From: a virus
Length of the DNA stretch: 41,732 nt
IMG/VR virus record: IMGVR_UViG_3300020391_000007
Location: 1 to 41,732 of that record
Reading direction: 5' to 3' (one strand)
Part shown: piece after piece, positions 22,705 through 33,700 of the stretch
Numbering within the stretch: position 1 is the first letter of the stretch
Layout: each line of letters opens with the position of its first letter
Translations under genes and position numbers: made by a program
Notes under the pieces: generated by a model
Told to the model about the DNA's origin: nothing
The model's input: the letters and a program-made list of their open reading frames with translations, nothing else
Databases searched by the model: none

Positions 22705-23730
22705 ATGGCTAATGGAAATACAAGCCCGTCCCGCTTGGGACAAGTAAATGCCTCTGGCGCTGTAGATGCGTTGTTTCTGAAGGTGTTCTCTGGTGAAATC
22801 CTCACTACGTTTGAAGAAACAAACATAATGAAGGACTTGCATCGGGTACGCACTATTCAGAGCGGCAAAACTGCACAGTTTCCAGCAACAGGCATCGCAA
22901 CAGCTAAGTACCACTCTGTCGGCGAGAATATCGCTGACGCAGGTAACTCTTATCTGTCTGCAATCAAACACGCTGAGAAGACCATCTCTATTGATGATGT
23001 TCTCATCTCCTCAACGTTCATCGCAAACATTGATGAACTCAAAAATCACTACGATATCCGTAGCATCTACGCTAAGGAGCTTGGTAAGGCACTCGCAAAA
23101 CGTTTCGACATCGCTACGATGAAGACTCTTGCCGCCGCCGCTCGTGATTCAGCAACCATCAATGGTGGTAACAGTGGTACAGTCATCGGTTCAAGTAGCT
23201 CTGTATTCAGCTCTACACCAACCGCGGCTGAAATCATCGACGCCCTCTACTTGATGGCTGAGAACCTCGACACCAAGGACGTAGCCGACGAAGGTCGCTT
23301 CGCTATCCTTACTCCGTCAATGTACTACACCCTAATCACAGCAGACAACAACGCAGTGTCGCTTGCGTCTAATCGTGATGCTGGTGGTGTTGGTAATGTT
23401 GCAACGGGTACAATCGCTCAAGTTGCTGGCATCAGCCTCTACAAGAGCAATCACCTAGTCGATATCGCTATTGATAGCTCTGGTGTTTCTACTGGAGACG
23501 GTAGCGCATCGGTCGCTAATGACCCGTTTGGTACTGGCACTGGCTACAACGCTGACTTATCTGGCGTCAAGATTCTTGGCGGCACTAACGAAGCTATCGG
23601 TACAGTCAAGCTACTCGACCTCGCTACAGAGTCCGAGTATCAAATAGAACGTCAAGGTACGTTGTTCGTTGCTAAATATGCAATGGGACACGGCGTCTTG
23701 CGTCCTGAGTGTGCTGTAGAAGTACGCTAA
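22705..23730 (+). CDS. Major capsid protein (T7 gp10-like)
   Basis: A 341-residue capsid protein, close to T7 gp10A (345). It shows the familiar podovirus pattern: ALFLKVFSGEILTTFEE near residues 20-36, then HRVRTIQSGKTAQFPATG, IDDVLISSTFIANIDEL, and a C-terminal VAKYAMGHGVLRPECAVEV. It forms the icosahedral shell of the HK97 fold. A good AAAGGA ribosome site and a strong terminator just after the stop fit high expression. Confidence 0.96.
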   Translation: MANGNTSPSRLGQVNASGAVDALFLKVFSGEILTTFEETNIMKDLHRVRTIQSGKTAQFPATGIATAKYHSVGENIADAGNSYLSAIKHAEKTISIDDVLISSTFIANIDELKNHYDIRSIYAKELGKALAKRFDIATMKTLAAAARDSATINGGNSGTVIGSSSSVFSSTPTAAEIIDALYLMAENLDTKDVADEGRFAILTPSMYYTLITADNNAVSLASNRDAGGVGNVATGTIAQVAGISLYKSNHLVDIAIDSSGVSTGDGSASVANDPFGTGTGYNADLSGVKILGGTNEAIGTVKLLDLATESEYQIERQGTLFVAKYAMGHGVLRPECAVEVR

Positions 23731-23739
23731 ATTAATTCT

Positions 23740-23777
23740 GAGCCCCCTTTGGTTTATTCCTTTGGGGGCTCTTTTTT
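23740..23777 (+). terminator. Intrinsic terminator after the capsid gene
   Basis: GAGCCCCC (23740-23747) pairs perfectly with GGGGGCTC (23764-23771), with an inner GG/CC pair, followed by TTTTTT. It is nine bases after the capsid stop, the same place as the T7 Tphi terminator after gene 10. Confidence 0.93.
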
Positions 23778-23797
23778 AACTTTTAAATTTATATAAT

Positions 23798-24391
23798 ATG
23801 CCCACTCTTACATCAAAGCTAGAAGCTGTTAACTCAATGCTAGGACACATCGGCGAAAGCCCTGTGAATAGTATTAGCGACACCAACGCGCTTCCTATCT
23901 CTGCCGCTACTGCTATCTCTGTGCTGGACGAGGTAAGCCGTTCCGTTCAAGCTGAAGGGTGGCACTTTAACACAGAACTCAAAGTCACCCTGAGCCCTGC
24001 TGGGGATGGCACTATAACTTTATCGGACGACATCTTGGAGGTAGACACCACAGATATCTCTATTGACATCGCCCAGCGTGGTCTCAGTTTATTTGACCGC
24101 TCTAATAACACCTCAGTGTTCTCCAAAGACCTAGAGGTAAACCTGACACGCCTTCTGGACTTTACAAGTCTGCCAGAAGCCGCGAGACGGTATATAACTC
24201 TACGTGCCTCACGGGTATTCCAAGGACGTATTGTCGGCTCTCGTGAGCTAGAAGCTCTTATTGCTCGTGATGAATACAACGCACGGGCTGACCTTATGGA
24301 TACGGAAGGTAATAACTCTGACAGGACTATATTTGACAGCTACAATGTAGCCTCCAGAATTGGTATCAACCGTAACTACGACCTATCCTAA
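23798..24391 (+). CDS. Tail tubular protein A (T7 gp11-like)
   Basis: A 197-residue gatekeeper of the tail, the same size as T7 gp11 (196). Characteristic blocks are LEAVNSMLGHIGESPVNS near the N-terminus, EGWHFNTE, and SLPEAARRYITLRASRVFQ with an EYNARADLMDTEGN C-terminal helix. It binds the portal and the next protein, gp12. The stop overlaps the start of the next gene by one base. Confidence 0.95.
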   Translation: MPTLTSKLEAVNSMLGHIGESPVNSISDTNALPISAATAISVLDEVSRSVQAEGWHFNTELKVTLSPAGDGTITLSDDILEVDTTDISIDIAQRGLSLFDRSNNTSVFSKDLEVNLTRLLDFTSLPEAARRYITLRASRVFQGRIVGSRELEALIARDEYNARADLMDTEGNNSDRTIFDSYNVASRIGINRNYDLS

Positions 24392-27303
24392 TGCCTCTAA
24401 TTAACACAGCGGTTCCTAACCTTATCCAAGGCGTCTCTCAGCAATCTGATGCAACACGCTTTGCTGGTCAATGTGAGGAGCAGGAAAACGCTCTTAGCTC
24501 TGTTGCCGATGGACTAAAGAAACGACCTAATACTAGGCACGTTGGTAAGTTACTTTCGAGTGCCATAGACAGTAATAGCTTCGTTCACTTCATCAATAGA
24601 AGTGGAACTGAGAAGTATGTGATTATTCACGATGGCACATATCTGTGTGCGTATAGTTTGATTGATGGCTCTGAGCAAAGTATCACCTTTGGTGGAACTG
24701 AATACAAAAGCACAAATTCAAATGGCAAGTATCCTATAAGTGGAACTTATCTTTCCTCTGACACGGCTCGTGCGTCACTTAAGGCTCTTACAATCGCAGA
24801 CAGCACATTCTTATTGAACACCGAAGTAGCAATAGGATTAGGCACAGATAACTCTCCATCCGTCGCAAAAAAAGCCTTGTTATTTATTAAACAAGGGGAC
24901 TATAAAAAGAAGTATGGATTTAAAGTGAGAGCTACTTTGGCTTCAAATTCTGGGACGCTTGCTACTTTAACATTCAGTAGTTCGCTGTCCAATACAAGGT
25001 ATATGCAAGAAAGAGCTTATATAAACAACATAACTGTCCCTAGTGGTGGTTCTGGTTCTGGATTTGCCGTAAATGACATTATAAATATTCCTCTCCCATC
25101 CACTAGCATTGTAGACACTTACAATGATGATGATGATGATTTTACATATAATACAACGTTGACCATCTATACTCAGCCAACAATGAGAGTGACCCAGATA
25201 GGTACCAACGGTGTAATAACAGGAGCGTCCGTAGAAAATGCTGGCTCATTTATATACCGAGACGGTACACATCAAGGATTTGGACTCGGAAGCGGCCCAT
25301 TTAACGAGGGTAACAACGGTAATCCAGCGGCAGGTTCAAAGGCTTTAAATATTCCCACCACAAACAGCACTCCTGTTACTACAAGTGGCACATCCAACAG
25401 GGTGACATTACAAAAGGTATTTCAAAGCGGCGATAGCTCAGGCAATAACGCCTCACAGAATACATCTTCATCAACAATCCTTACAGGCGTAACTGCGCTT
25501 AATACGACTAGTGGTTCCCACGCAGGGACAACAAGTAACTTAGGAAGTTATTTTGAAACAGAAAACCACGTTGTGTCCAATTTGCTTATCTTATCCGTTA
25601 AACAATCAAATGGTATAGATTTAGTCGAAGACTTTACAATAAGTCCTATAGACGATTTGTCTGGAGGAGGCATGGGCGTAGTCTACAAGGAAGTAAATTC
25701 TATAACTGACCTACCCCTAGTCGCTAAAAATGGATTTGAAGTAAAAGTAGCAGGTGACGCTGAACTTAACCAAGATGACTATTACGTTCGCTTTGAAACA
25801 ACAGGCGGTGAAGATGTTGGACAAGGCTCTTGGATAGAGTGCGTAGCTCCTGAACTTCGTTTAGGGTATGATACTAACACGCTTCCTATGGAGCTTATAA
25901 GTGACGGTATTGGATTTACGCTTCGCACAATGAAGTTTGCTGACAGAGTTGCTGGTAACGAAGACTCAAATCCTCTCGCGTCCTTTGTGGCTCAAACCAT
26001 AGAAAACTTATTCTTCTTTAAGAACCGACTTGGTTTTCTAAGCGGAGAGAACGTCATAATGTCTGAAAGTGGTCTAGGAGTTTTAGATACAACTGGACAA
26101 CTTAATTTCAACTTTGGACGCACCACAGTAACCACACTACTAGACTCTGACCCAATCGACGTGTCTGTAGCTAGTAGTCGAGTGACTAACCTTAAGTCGG
26201 CTAAGGGCTTCCAAGAGAACCTTGTCTTATTCTCTGAGAATGGACAGTTCGTTCTCAAGGGTGGCGATGTTCTTACACCTAAGACAGTCAGCATCACTCC
26301 TGTTACTAACTTCAACTTTGAAGACCAAGTAGACCCATTACCTCTAGGTTCATATATCTACTTTCCATTTACTCGCGGTAACTTTACAGGTCTCCGTGAG
26401 TTCACCGTAAATGCCACTACGGATGTCTACGATTCTACTGAGGTAACTGAACACGTTCCAGCCTACATTCCTAAAAACATAATTGATATGGCAGGGACTA
26501 CATCAGAGGACATGATTGCGTTACTCAGCGGTGACGAGAAAAGCTCGCTATACATCTATAATTACTTCTGGAGTAACAACCAGAAAGTTCTGAGTGCTTG
26601 GTCTAAGTTTACATTCACAGGTGAAATACGAGGCATTGAGTTTGTTGAGTCCACACTACACGTAGTCATTACTAATGGAACCGAAACTAACCTCGTTGAG
26701 ATGCCCCTAGAGTCTGGTCTTAAGGATGCCGCTGGCTTTGTTACTCACCTTGATATGCGAGTGGCATCTACAGTCACCAACGGTGCATCTACAATCACCC
26801 TGCCTTACACACCAGCAGACAACTCTGTAGAGGTTTACACAACAGACGGTCTCAAGCTTACTTGCACAAACTCAGGAGCCGCTGTTACTCTTGCACAAGC
26901 AGTATCAACAGACACACCTGTATTCGTCGGTATCCCCTACACCATGAAGTACACCTTCTCTGAACAGCTCTTCAAAGCCAAAGCTGGTCAAGGAAGTAGT
27001 CCTTCTAATGCCGCTAAGCTATTGGTTCGCAATGGTTCAATATACTTTGACAATACAGCGTTCTTTAGGGTCAAGGTGACTCCTAAGCACCGCGATACAA
27101 GCGAGAATGTATTTACGCCTGATATAGTAGGTTCATCCACACTAGGCTCCCTAGACCTTGACAGCGGGTTCTATCGTTTCCCTGTGTTTACCAAAGCCCA
27201 AGATACTACTATCACGATTGAGAACGAGAGCGCGTTACCCAGTAACTTCCAGAGTGCTGAGTTTGAATCTTTCCTACACTCGCGCTCAAATAGGTATGGC
27301 TAA
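24391..27303 (+). CDS. Tail tubular protein B, nozzle (T7 gp12-like)
   Basis: A 970-residue tail nozzle protein (T7 gp12: 794). N-terminal LINTAVPNLIQGVSQQSD and the block FFFKNRLGFLSGENVIMSES are typical, as is the C-terminal ESALPSNFQSAEFESFLHSR with RYG end. About 170 residues more than T7 lie mainly in a Ser/Gly/Asn/Thr-rich insertion at roughly residues 190-400 (SGNNASQNTSSSTILTG). It probably forms an exposed, variable loop domain. It overlaps the next gene by eight bases. Confidence 0.95.
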   Translation: MPLINTAVPNLIQGVSQQSDATRFAGQCEEQENALSSVADGLKKRPNTRHVGKLLSSAIDSNSFVHFINRSGTEKYVIIHDGTYLCAYSLIDGSEQSITFGGTEYKSTNSNGKYPISGTYLSSDTARASLKALTIADSTFLLNTEVAIGLGTDNSPSVAKKALLFIKQGDYKKKYGFKVRATLASNSGTLATLTFSSSLSNTRYMQERAYINNITVPSGGSGSGFAVNDIINIPLPSTSIVDTYNDDDDDFTYNTTLTIYTQPTMRVTQIGTNGVITGASVENAGSFIYRDGTHQGFGLGSGPFNEGNNGNPAAGSKALNIPTTNSTPVTTSGTSNRVTLQKVFQSGDSSGNNASQNTSSSTILTGVTALNTTSGSHAGTTSNLGSYFETENHVVSNLLILSVKQSNGIDLVEDFTISPIDDLSGGGMGVVYKEVNSITDLPLVAKNGFEVKVAGDAELNQDDYYVRFETTGGEDVGQGSWIECVAPELRLGYDTNTLPMELISDGIGFTLRTMKFADRVAGNEDSNPLASFVAQTIENLFFFKNRLGFLSGENVIMSESGLGVLDTTGQLNFNFGRTTVTTLLDSDPIDVSVASSRVTNLKSAKGFQENLVLFSENGQFVLKGGDVLTPKTVSITPVTNFNFEDQVDPLPLGSYIYFPFTRGNFTGLREFTVNATTDVYDSTEVTEHVPAYIPKNIIDMAGTTSEDMIALLSGDEKSSLYIYNYFWSNNQKVLSAWSKFTFTGEIRGIEFVESTLHVVITNGTETNLVEMPLESGLKDAAGFVTHLDMRVASTVTNGASTITLPYTPADNSVEVYTTDGLKLTCTNSGAAVTLAQAVSTDTPVFVGIPYTMKYTFSEQLFKAKAGQGSSPSNAAKLLVRNGSIYFDNTAFFRVKVTPKHRDTSENVFTPDIVGSSTLGSLDLDSGFYRFPVFTKAQDTTITIENESALPSNFQSAEFESFLHSRSNRYG

Positions 27304-27766
27304 ACTAAACGTACAGGCTGGTAGATGTTCTGTTGTAGAAGCTACCAAGGAACACATAGAACAGATATATCCGTTTATGCGTACCGCTGACCAGATAGAG
27401 GTTGCCTGTATGGGACATACTCCCAAGGAAGCCTTAGAGAATGGCTTCGCTAATGATGACGTTACCCTTACCGCTCTAGACCCAGATGGCGTCCCCGCAG
27501 GGATGTTCGGTGTCGGACAGGTCGGCAACCTAGCTTACATCTGGTGGTTAGGCACAGACATTGTGAACGACCACAAATACGACTTTATTAAATCGTCCCG
27601 TAAGTGGACACAAATACTCACCAAGCCTTATGGCGCAACTTTCAACTACGTACACGAGGAGAATAAATTGGCTATCAAATGGCTTAAATTCTGTGGTGCT
27701 AAATTCACCCGTAAACTCGACTTTAACAATCACCCCTTCTTTGAATTTGTAATTACTTCTAAATAA
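27296..27766 (+). CDS. Internal virion protein A-like (T7 gp13-like, acetyltransferase-fold)
   Basis: A 156-residue protein starting MAKLNVQAGRCSVVEATKEH at the ATG at 27296. The blocks FMRTADQIEVACMG, GMFGVGQVGNLAYIWWLG and KWLKFCGAKF look like T7 gp13-type proteins, which have a GNAT-like fold. In T7, gp13 is needed for virion assembly or maturation. A longer frame upstream is not used, because it would lie inside the gp12 gene. It lies in the same order as T7 (12-13-14). Confidence 0.85.
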   Translation: MAKLNVQAGRCSVVEATKEHIEQIYPFMRTADQIEVACMGHTPKEALENGFANDDVTLTALDPDGVPAGMFGVGQVGNLAYIWWLGTDIVNDHKYDFIKSSRKWTQILTKPYGATFNYVHEENKLAIKWLKFCGAKFTRKLDFNNHPFFEFVITSK

Positions 27767-27767
27767 T

Positions 27768-28376
27768 ATGTGTGACCCAGTAACCATAGGTGTAACTATG
27801 GGCATAGCCCAAGCAGGTACGTCTATTATAGGACAGCGCCAGCAAGCTAGAGCCCAAGAAAAAGTCCAGCGCAACGCCACAATTGCTGAGCAACAGCGTT
27901 ATCTAGCTGAGGTATCCGCATCTCGTCTTAAAGAAAGACAAGAAAAGATAGCGGCGGCTCAGCGTATTCAAGAGTCTACCACAAAAGCTCGTGAAGCCCG
28001 TGCAACGGCTCGTGTAAGCGCTGGAGAGTCAGGAGTCGCAGGACTAAGCGTAGACTCCCTAATTAACGAGATGACACGAAAAGAAGCGGCGTATAGTTTC
28101 TCTGTTCAACAACAAATGCAATTCGCTAATATGAACCGTCAGCTTGGGCTTGAAGATAGTGCTATGCGTTCTCGTATGAATCTGTTGAGCATTAACAAGC
28201 CTATAGCCCAGCCTAACTACCTTGGAGCGCTTCTTTCTGGAGCCCAAACAGGACTCAGCGCTTACAGCGCGGCTGACACAGCAGGGATTGGGCAACAAAA
28301 CCCTACAGGTAACGTAGTAACGCCCTCTGGCACAGGTTCGTCAGGATATGGGGCAGAAAGATACACAAACCGTTAA
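27768..28376 (+). CDS. Internal virion protein B (T7 gp14-like)
   Basis: A 202-residue protein, near T7 gp14 (196). It has an N-terminal small hydrophobic segment (MCDPVTIGVTMGIAQAGTSI), a long Gln/Arg/Ala-rich coiled helix (about 25-100) with ESGVAGLSVDSLINEM, and a Gly/Ser-rich tail. In T7, gp14 is ejected first and forms the pore in the outer membrane. It starts one base after the previous stop, in an AT-rich leader. Confidence 0.9.
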   Translation: MCDPVTIGVTMGIAQAGTSIIGQRQQARAQEKVQRNATIAEQQRYLAEVSASRLKERQEKIAAAQRIQESTTKAREARATARVSAGESGVAGLSVDSLINEMTRKEAAYSFSVQQQMQFANMNRQLGLEDSAMRSRMNLLSINKPIAQPNYLGALLSGAQTGLSAYSAADTAGIGQQNPTGNVVTPSGTGSSGYGAERYTNR

Positions 28377-28384
28377 TTTAACTA

Positions 28385-30793
28385 ATGTCTAAACAAACTT
28401 TAAAATCATTATTAGGCGCTTCAGACCAGCGCAAGCAGGTAGAACTAAACCTTAACCCTGTAGCCCTACAGCCTACAATACGTAGCGGAGGGCAGTTTCG
28501 TGTAGCGGTACAGGAAACCCCTAAAACATTCGCGGCTTTACAACTCGCTGAGAATCTAAAGACAGGCGTAGACGTATACGGCGCGGCGGTGAGGGTTTCT
28601 CAAGATAAAGCCGAAGACGACGTAGCCGCTATGTCTGAGGAAGACTTTGATAAGTTTCTTGAACAAGGCTTAGACAAAGAGGGAATTAATCTCTTTGGTT
28701 ACACCAAGGCATACAACCAAGCGTTAGCCAAGAAATACTACGCAGAGGAAATGCCTACGAAGCTACAAGCTATCGCCGTTGAGCTTCACAAAGACCCTTA
28801 TAAATACAAAGACCCAGCAGAGTTTGAAGGAGCGGCAATAGCGGCGGTCAACGAAGCTTACGATGAGGCTGATGAGTTACTCGGAGGAAACGTATTTAGT
28901 CAGCAAGCTAACAACGTATTAAAAAGTGCTACCAAGGCTGACTTCATTGAAAAACAAAACGCAGTCTTTATAAATAAGCTTCCTGAGATTACACGCAAAG
29001 TACAATCAGATGTAGCCTTTAAAGCTTTCAGTGAGCTAGATGACGTGGCTAACGTTAAGGACACTATTGACCAGCAGATTTTAGTTGTAACAGATGCAGT
29101 GGGTAATAGAAAAGAAGCCGCCGCAATCGTAACCAAGGCTTACCTTGATAATATTGAGGCGTTGTCGAAACAAGAAGGCAAGGAAGAGCTAGCTCAAGCA
29201 CTGCTAGATGAGTTAGATGATACCACGGTTGCTGGTCTTGGAAGCCAAGGAAGACGAAAGTTTGGTAAGGAAGACATTGAACTATTTAACACGTCAGCCA
29301 ACCGCCTTCGAATTGAAGAGTTAGAAAACAATATAGAGACAGCAGGAGTGTCAGGGTACAACGCCAAGTTAGCTCGTGCAAGGGAAGCCCAAGCAAGTTT
29401 AGAGCTAGAAGCTTTTGGTTTAATAGCAGAAGCAAACGGGGATGAAACAACTGCCCTAGCTCGCTTTGAAGAGATAGAGGCTGAGATTAGAAACGGCTCT
29501 GTAACAATCAACGGTGTTACATATAAGGATACGGTTGAGCTTAACGAGATTAGAAAGTTTATAGCGGGAGCCAGAAGCAATAAAGACCTCTTTGTACACA
29601 ATGCTAAGCTAAACTTTGTTAACAATAATACGGGAGGAAAACGGGCGGCGGTCAACCAGCTTACAACGCAAGGAGCCCTAGCATCAATAAATGCAGAGGC
29701 GGCGGCAAGGCTAGTTAGTGTAAAGCCAAATCCAGTTACAGGAGGAATGGATGTAGTTTACACTCCAGAAGGAGCTACTTTCTTGACTGACTTTAACAGT
29801 GAATTAGAGCAGTTAGAGCTTCAACTTGCTGATGCTCTATTAGGCGACACAAGCCTGTCAGTAGGCGAAAGAATAACTGAGTACAGTAAGTTATACCCCA
29901 CTGAAGTCACTGCAAAAATGCAGGAGTGGCTAACAACTAGACTAAATTCAGTTGTACCTCCCAAGCCAGAAAAACCAAGCACACCCGCTGTATCACAGGT
30001 AGAAGAAGAACTAGCTGAAGAGTTATCAGAAATAACTAATGATGAATTTATAAGTGAAGCGGATAAGGCTAAAGCAAAGAAAATAATTATACAGGAAGAA
30101 CTGGACAGAAAGGAGGGTATTAATTTTATTACAGATGCCGATGGAACAAGAAGACTTAAGGGGACTAAAGACTCTGATTTCATGTCTCCTTATCCTGCTT
30201 TCTCTGCTGACCCAACCGCTCCTTACCAAAGGGCTTTAGAGTTAGGTCAATTTAAAAACAGCGATGAGTTGGCACAAGGATTTGATGCCGTACATAAGAC
30301 CTTTAGCGTGACCTCACAAAAAAGACAAACATCGGCATATAGATATAATATGACGCCCTTTAATATTTTTAGAGAGGAAACCTTCGTAGAAAAAGCGCGG
30401 AAAAAAGGAAGACTCAGAGATACCTTTTCTCTTTATGGTCTTTCAATAACAGAGCTAGCAGAAGATAGTTTTAACACTACATTCTCAATGGGTTATGGCG
30501 GTATTGGAAAGACTAACAGTATTCCCCTGACAGACGTTTACGGACAAGACAACCCCTTTTCTAGCACTCCTATTGTATACGAAGGAAGCATCAAGAATAC
30601 CGTTGAAATCGTTCAAGGTTACTTTAAAAACAAAGAAAGCTACGAAATTTTATCAGACGCAACTGAAACTTCACTAGACCCCCCTTTACCAGACGTCTTC
30701 ACTCAAGCCGCAAAAAATTATGGCATATCTGTAGATACAATGATGAAACAAATGGAAGCTTATTTATTAACCAACAACTTTATAAGTAAATAA
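28385..30793 (+). CDS. Internal virion protein C (T7 gp15-like)
   Basis: An 802-residue, mostly helical protein (T7 gp15: 747). It shows the family's N-terminal arrangement with an FAALQLAENLKTGVDVYGAA segment, Ala/Glu/Lys-rich helices (about 60-420), and an acidic Pro-containing linker (PPKPEKPSTPAVSQVEEELA, about 520-540). In T7, gp15 forms part of the internal core and a periplasmic tunnel during DNA ejection. It is two bases upstream of the gp16-like gene. Sequence is poorly conserved in this family, so the call leans on position and length. Confidence 0.85.
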   Translation: MSKQTLKSLLGASDQRKQVELNLNPVALQPTIRSGGQFRVAVQETPKTFAALQLAENLKTGVDVYGAAVRVSQDKAEDDVAAMSEEDFDKFLEQGLDKEGINLFGYTKAYNQALAKKYYAEEMPTKLQAIAVELHKDPYKYKDPAEFEGAAIAAVNEAYDEADELLGGNVFSQQANNVLKSATKADFIEKQNAVFINKLPEITRKVQSDVAFKAFSELDDVANVKDTIDQQILVVTDAVGNRKEAAAIVTKAYLDNIEALSKQEGKEELAQALLDELDDTTVAGLGSQGRRKFGKEDIELFNTSANRLRIEELENNIETAGVSGYNAKLARAREAQASLELEAFGLIAEANGDETTALARFEEIEAEIRNGSVTINGVTYKDTVELNEIRKFIAGARSNKDLFVHNAKLNFVNNNTGGKRAAVNQLTTQGALASINAEAAARLVSVKPNPVTGGMDVVYTPEGATFLTDFNSELEQLELQLADALLGDTSLSVGERITEYSKLYPTEVTAKMQEWLTTRLNSVVPPKPEKPSTPAVSQVEEELAEELSEITNDEFISEADKAKAKKIIIQEELDRKEGINFITDADGTRRLKGTKDSDFMSPYPAFSADPTAPYQRALELGQFKNSDELAQGFDAVHKTFSVTSQKRQTSAYRYNMTPFNIFREETFVEKARKKGRLRDTFSLYGLSITELAEDSFNTTFSMGYGGIGKTNSIPLTDVYGQDNPFSSTPIVYEGSIKNTVEIVQGYFKNKESYEILSDATETSLDPPLPDVFTQAAKNYGISVDTMMKQMEAYLLTNNFISK

Positions 30794-30795
30794 TT

Positions 30796-33700
30796 ATGGC
30801 AATAGACGAACTCGCAAAATCACTGGCCCGTAGCACGGGGCCTACACCTAATCCTCAAGAAAACCCTAACTATATTGCAGATGTACTCGCTTCACCTTTC
30901 AGAGGCGTTGAAGGAGCTATCCAAAGTATCTATGACCTTGCTGACTTCGCTACAGGAGACGACCTCCTTCCTGACTACAACGAGCGATTTCTAGGGCGTT
31001 CTCAGACGTTTGTAGGGGGCTTAGGCGAGGGAATCACACAGTTCCTCACTGGGTTCATCCCAGTAGCAGGTCAAGCAGGTAAAATAGGGGCTCTTACAAG
31101 AGTAGCTAAAACAGGCAAGAAAGCACTAAACCTCAAGGGTTACGCCGCCTCAGGAGCGGTAGCTGACTTTACCATGTTTCAAGCACAAGAGCAACGTCTC
31201 AGTAATCTTATACAGGCGTTCCCTTCGCTAGCTAATCCAGTAACAGAATACCTAGCCGCTGACAAAGACGATGGCGAGATAGAAGGACGTTTCAAGAATG
31301 CTATTGAAGGTCTTGGGATTGGCGGCTTAGCAGACAGCTTGTTCATGGGTATTAAATTTATCAAGCGCAAACGCGCTGGAGAAGCCGACGAGGACATCTT
31401 AAAAGACGTCAAGTTTGACCGAATTCGTGATAATGAGCTACTCCGCGAAGACTTTGAGACTACCGATGACTTTCGTAGTCTTATTGACCAAGCGTTCACA
31501 AAAGCATTTGGTAAAGGCATTGTAAACGACGGAACCGAGGTCACAGCCCTTGAAGCCGCAAAGCAGTTTAACAGCGTATACGACGGTGAGCTTAAACCCC
31601 TGCTTGAAGCGTTGATTAAAAATGGTGAGCAGTCCCTAGGCAACACTACTCTGAGCTTCTCTAAGAGAGGAAAGGATGGCGACTTTATTGAAGGCACTAC
31701 CTTTAACCACGATTTAAAGACGATTGATATGCAAGAGGGAGGCGCACGTACATTTATTCACGAGCTTCTGCACGCCACTACCTCAACAAAACTAAATGAT
31801 GAATTTGCAAAACTTGGTAGAGAGCTTAGTATAGAAGTAAAAGACACTTCTCTTGAAACCAGAGTAGTAGGAGCTAATAAAGAAGCTCTTGAGACGCTTG
31901 CTCAACAAAAAGGCTCAAACCCTATTGCTGGGCTAGCCGATGTTTACCTCCAAGTAATTAAAGCTCTTGAAGCAGAGGATGCTGTGTTTGGGCGCACCGC
32001 TAAAGAAGTTAGTGGCGCAGAGATAGACTCAATGACTGCTTATGGACTCACAAATATGGATGAGTTCATTTCCGAAGCCTTTACGAACCCAGAGTTTCGC
32101 CGTGTTCTAATGGCAATACCGAGTACTAATCAAGCATCCAGAACGATGTTTGACCAGTTCATGGATGTCATCAAGAAGATGCTTGGAGTAAAGGGTAAAC
32201 CAGCAAGTTTGTTAGACGATGTATTTAAGTACACAGACGAATTAGTTCGTGACCAAGATGCTATGTTTGACGGTAGCTTTGATTTCCTAAAGTCTGTTGA
32301 TGACCTTGGTAATCGGATGAATCAACGAGAGCTTCCAACTTTAGGAGGAAAGCTACGGAGGTTTGAAGGAGGATTTGACCCTAGAGGAAAAGGAACCCGT
32401 GACGGAGATGGTAAAGACCAAGCAATGCGTGACGTTGCTGACTCTGCTATTGTAGAGATTCAAGAAGGAAGAACTAAGCCATCTTCAAGTCAAACATCTT
32501 TAGAACGTCTTGGTACGCCCACAGAAGACTCATCAATAATCATGCTAGCACGAAATGGAACGCTTCGTGGAAAAGAATTACGCGGCGAAACCAAAGTAGC
32601 TATTAAGAACGCACACGACAATGGAGCGGAGTTTGTTGTTGGCGATATGTCTGGCGTAGATAGTCAATTTATAGATTGGCTAGATGAGTTAGGAGCTGAT
32701 TATACTATTTATCATACTGGAGATAGACCACGTATCGGACGAGAAGTCGGCGAAATGAAAGTTGACAAAACTCAGACACCAGAGCGCGGTAAAACTATGG
32801 GGGCATTTAAGTGGCCTGTTAGAGGCAACTTCTTTGGTAAGGACATATCCGAGATACCTACTAACGCCCTAAAAGCGGCGATGCGCTACAACAACAAGTC
32901 GGTCACCGCAGGGGTAAAGAGACGCATCCAAGCAGAGCTAAACGCTATCGAAGCAGGTTATGCTCCGCGTGTTTCTTTTGAAGAAGTGACAAAGGCTCAA
33001 GTAAAAGTAACTCCAAAAATGGTGACAAAAGCTAAGTCTATAGTCAGAAAGCTTGAAAAGGAACTAAAGGACGAAAACCTTACCCCTGCAAAAAGAAAGA
33101 CACTTGAAGGTAAACTAGACGAAGCGCGACAAAACTTAGAAGAGGTTTTAGAGCCAGCAAAAGGTAAAGCGAAAGCTAAGTCTATCCCTCCTGCACGACC
33201 CTACGGTGCAATAGAAGCCGACCCTTCAAGAGTAGGTACAGCAGAATCTTACCTCAGAGAAGTAGCGAGCGGTGGAAAGACCGCCAAGGAAGAGTATGCA
33301 CGTTATCTGCGAAACCGCGGAGGCGTAGGGGGTAAAGCAGAGAACAACTCAATGCGTCTAAAGGAGTATATTGAGAACCAGCAAATCCTAAGAATGGAAA
33401 AAGAGCCGCCTTCAGAGGGAGTTCGATTAGCGAAAACGTATGAAGTCTCTACAAAAGGTGATAAACGATTTAGTGCTTTAAATGCAAAGCTGTCTGATGG
33501 TCGAACTATAGAGAAAGCGTATCAAGAGGCAAAAGGCTCTGGTAAAGGACAGCCAGCAAAAGACCCTAATTTTGATTATTATGGAACGTACTTAGGACTT
33601 TGGAAACAATGGGCAAAGGAAAATCCAAAGCTTATTGATGAGTTAGCAGAAAAAGCTGAAGGCAAAGTTCTTTCAGATAAATTTGCTAAAACAGAAAACA

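Noticed and set aside
29194-29655. 153-codon frame on the minus strand (and similar ones at 6430-6891, 31179-31697 and 22462-22971)
   Set aside because: These lie opposite well-supported genes, are Ser/Leu/Arg-rich antisense shadows, and lack domains or leaders. All confident genes are on the + strand.
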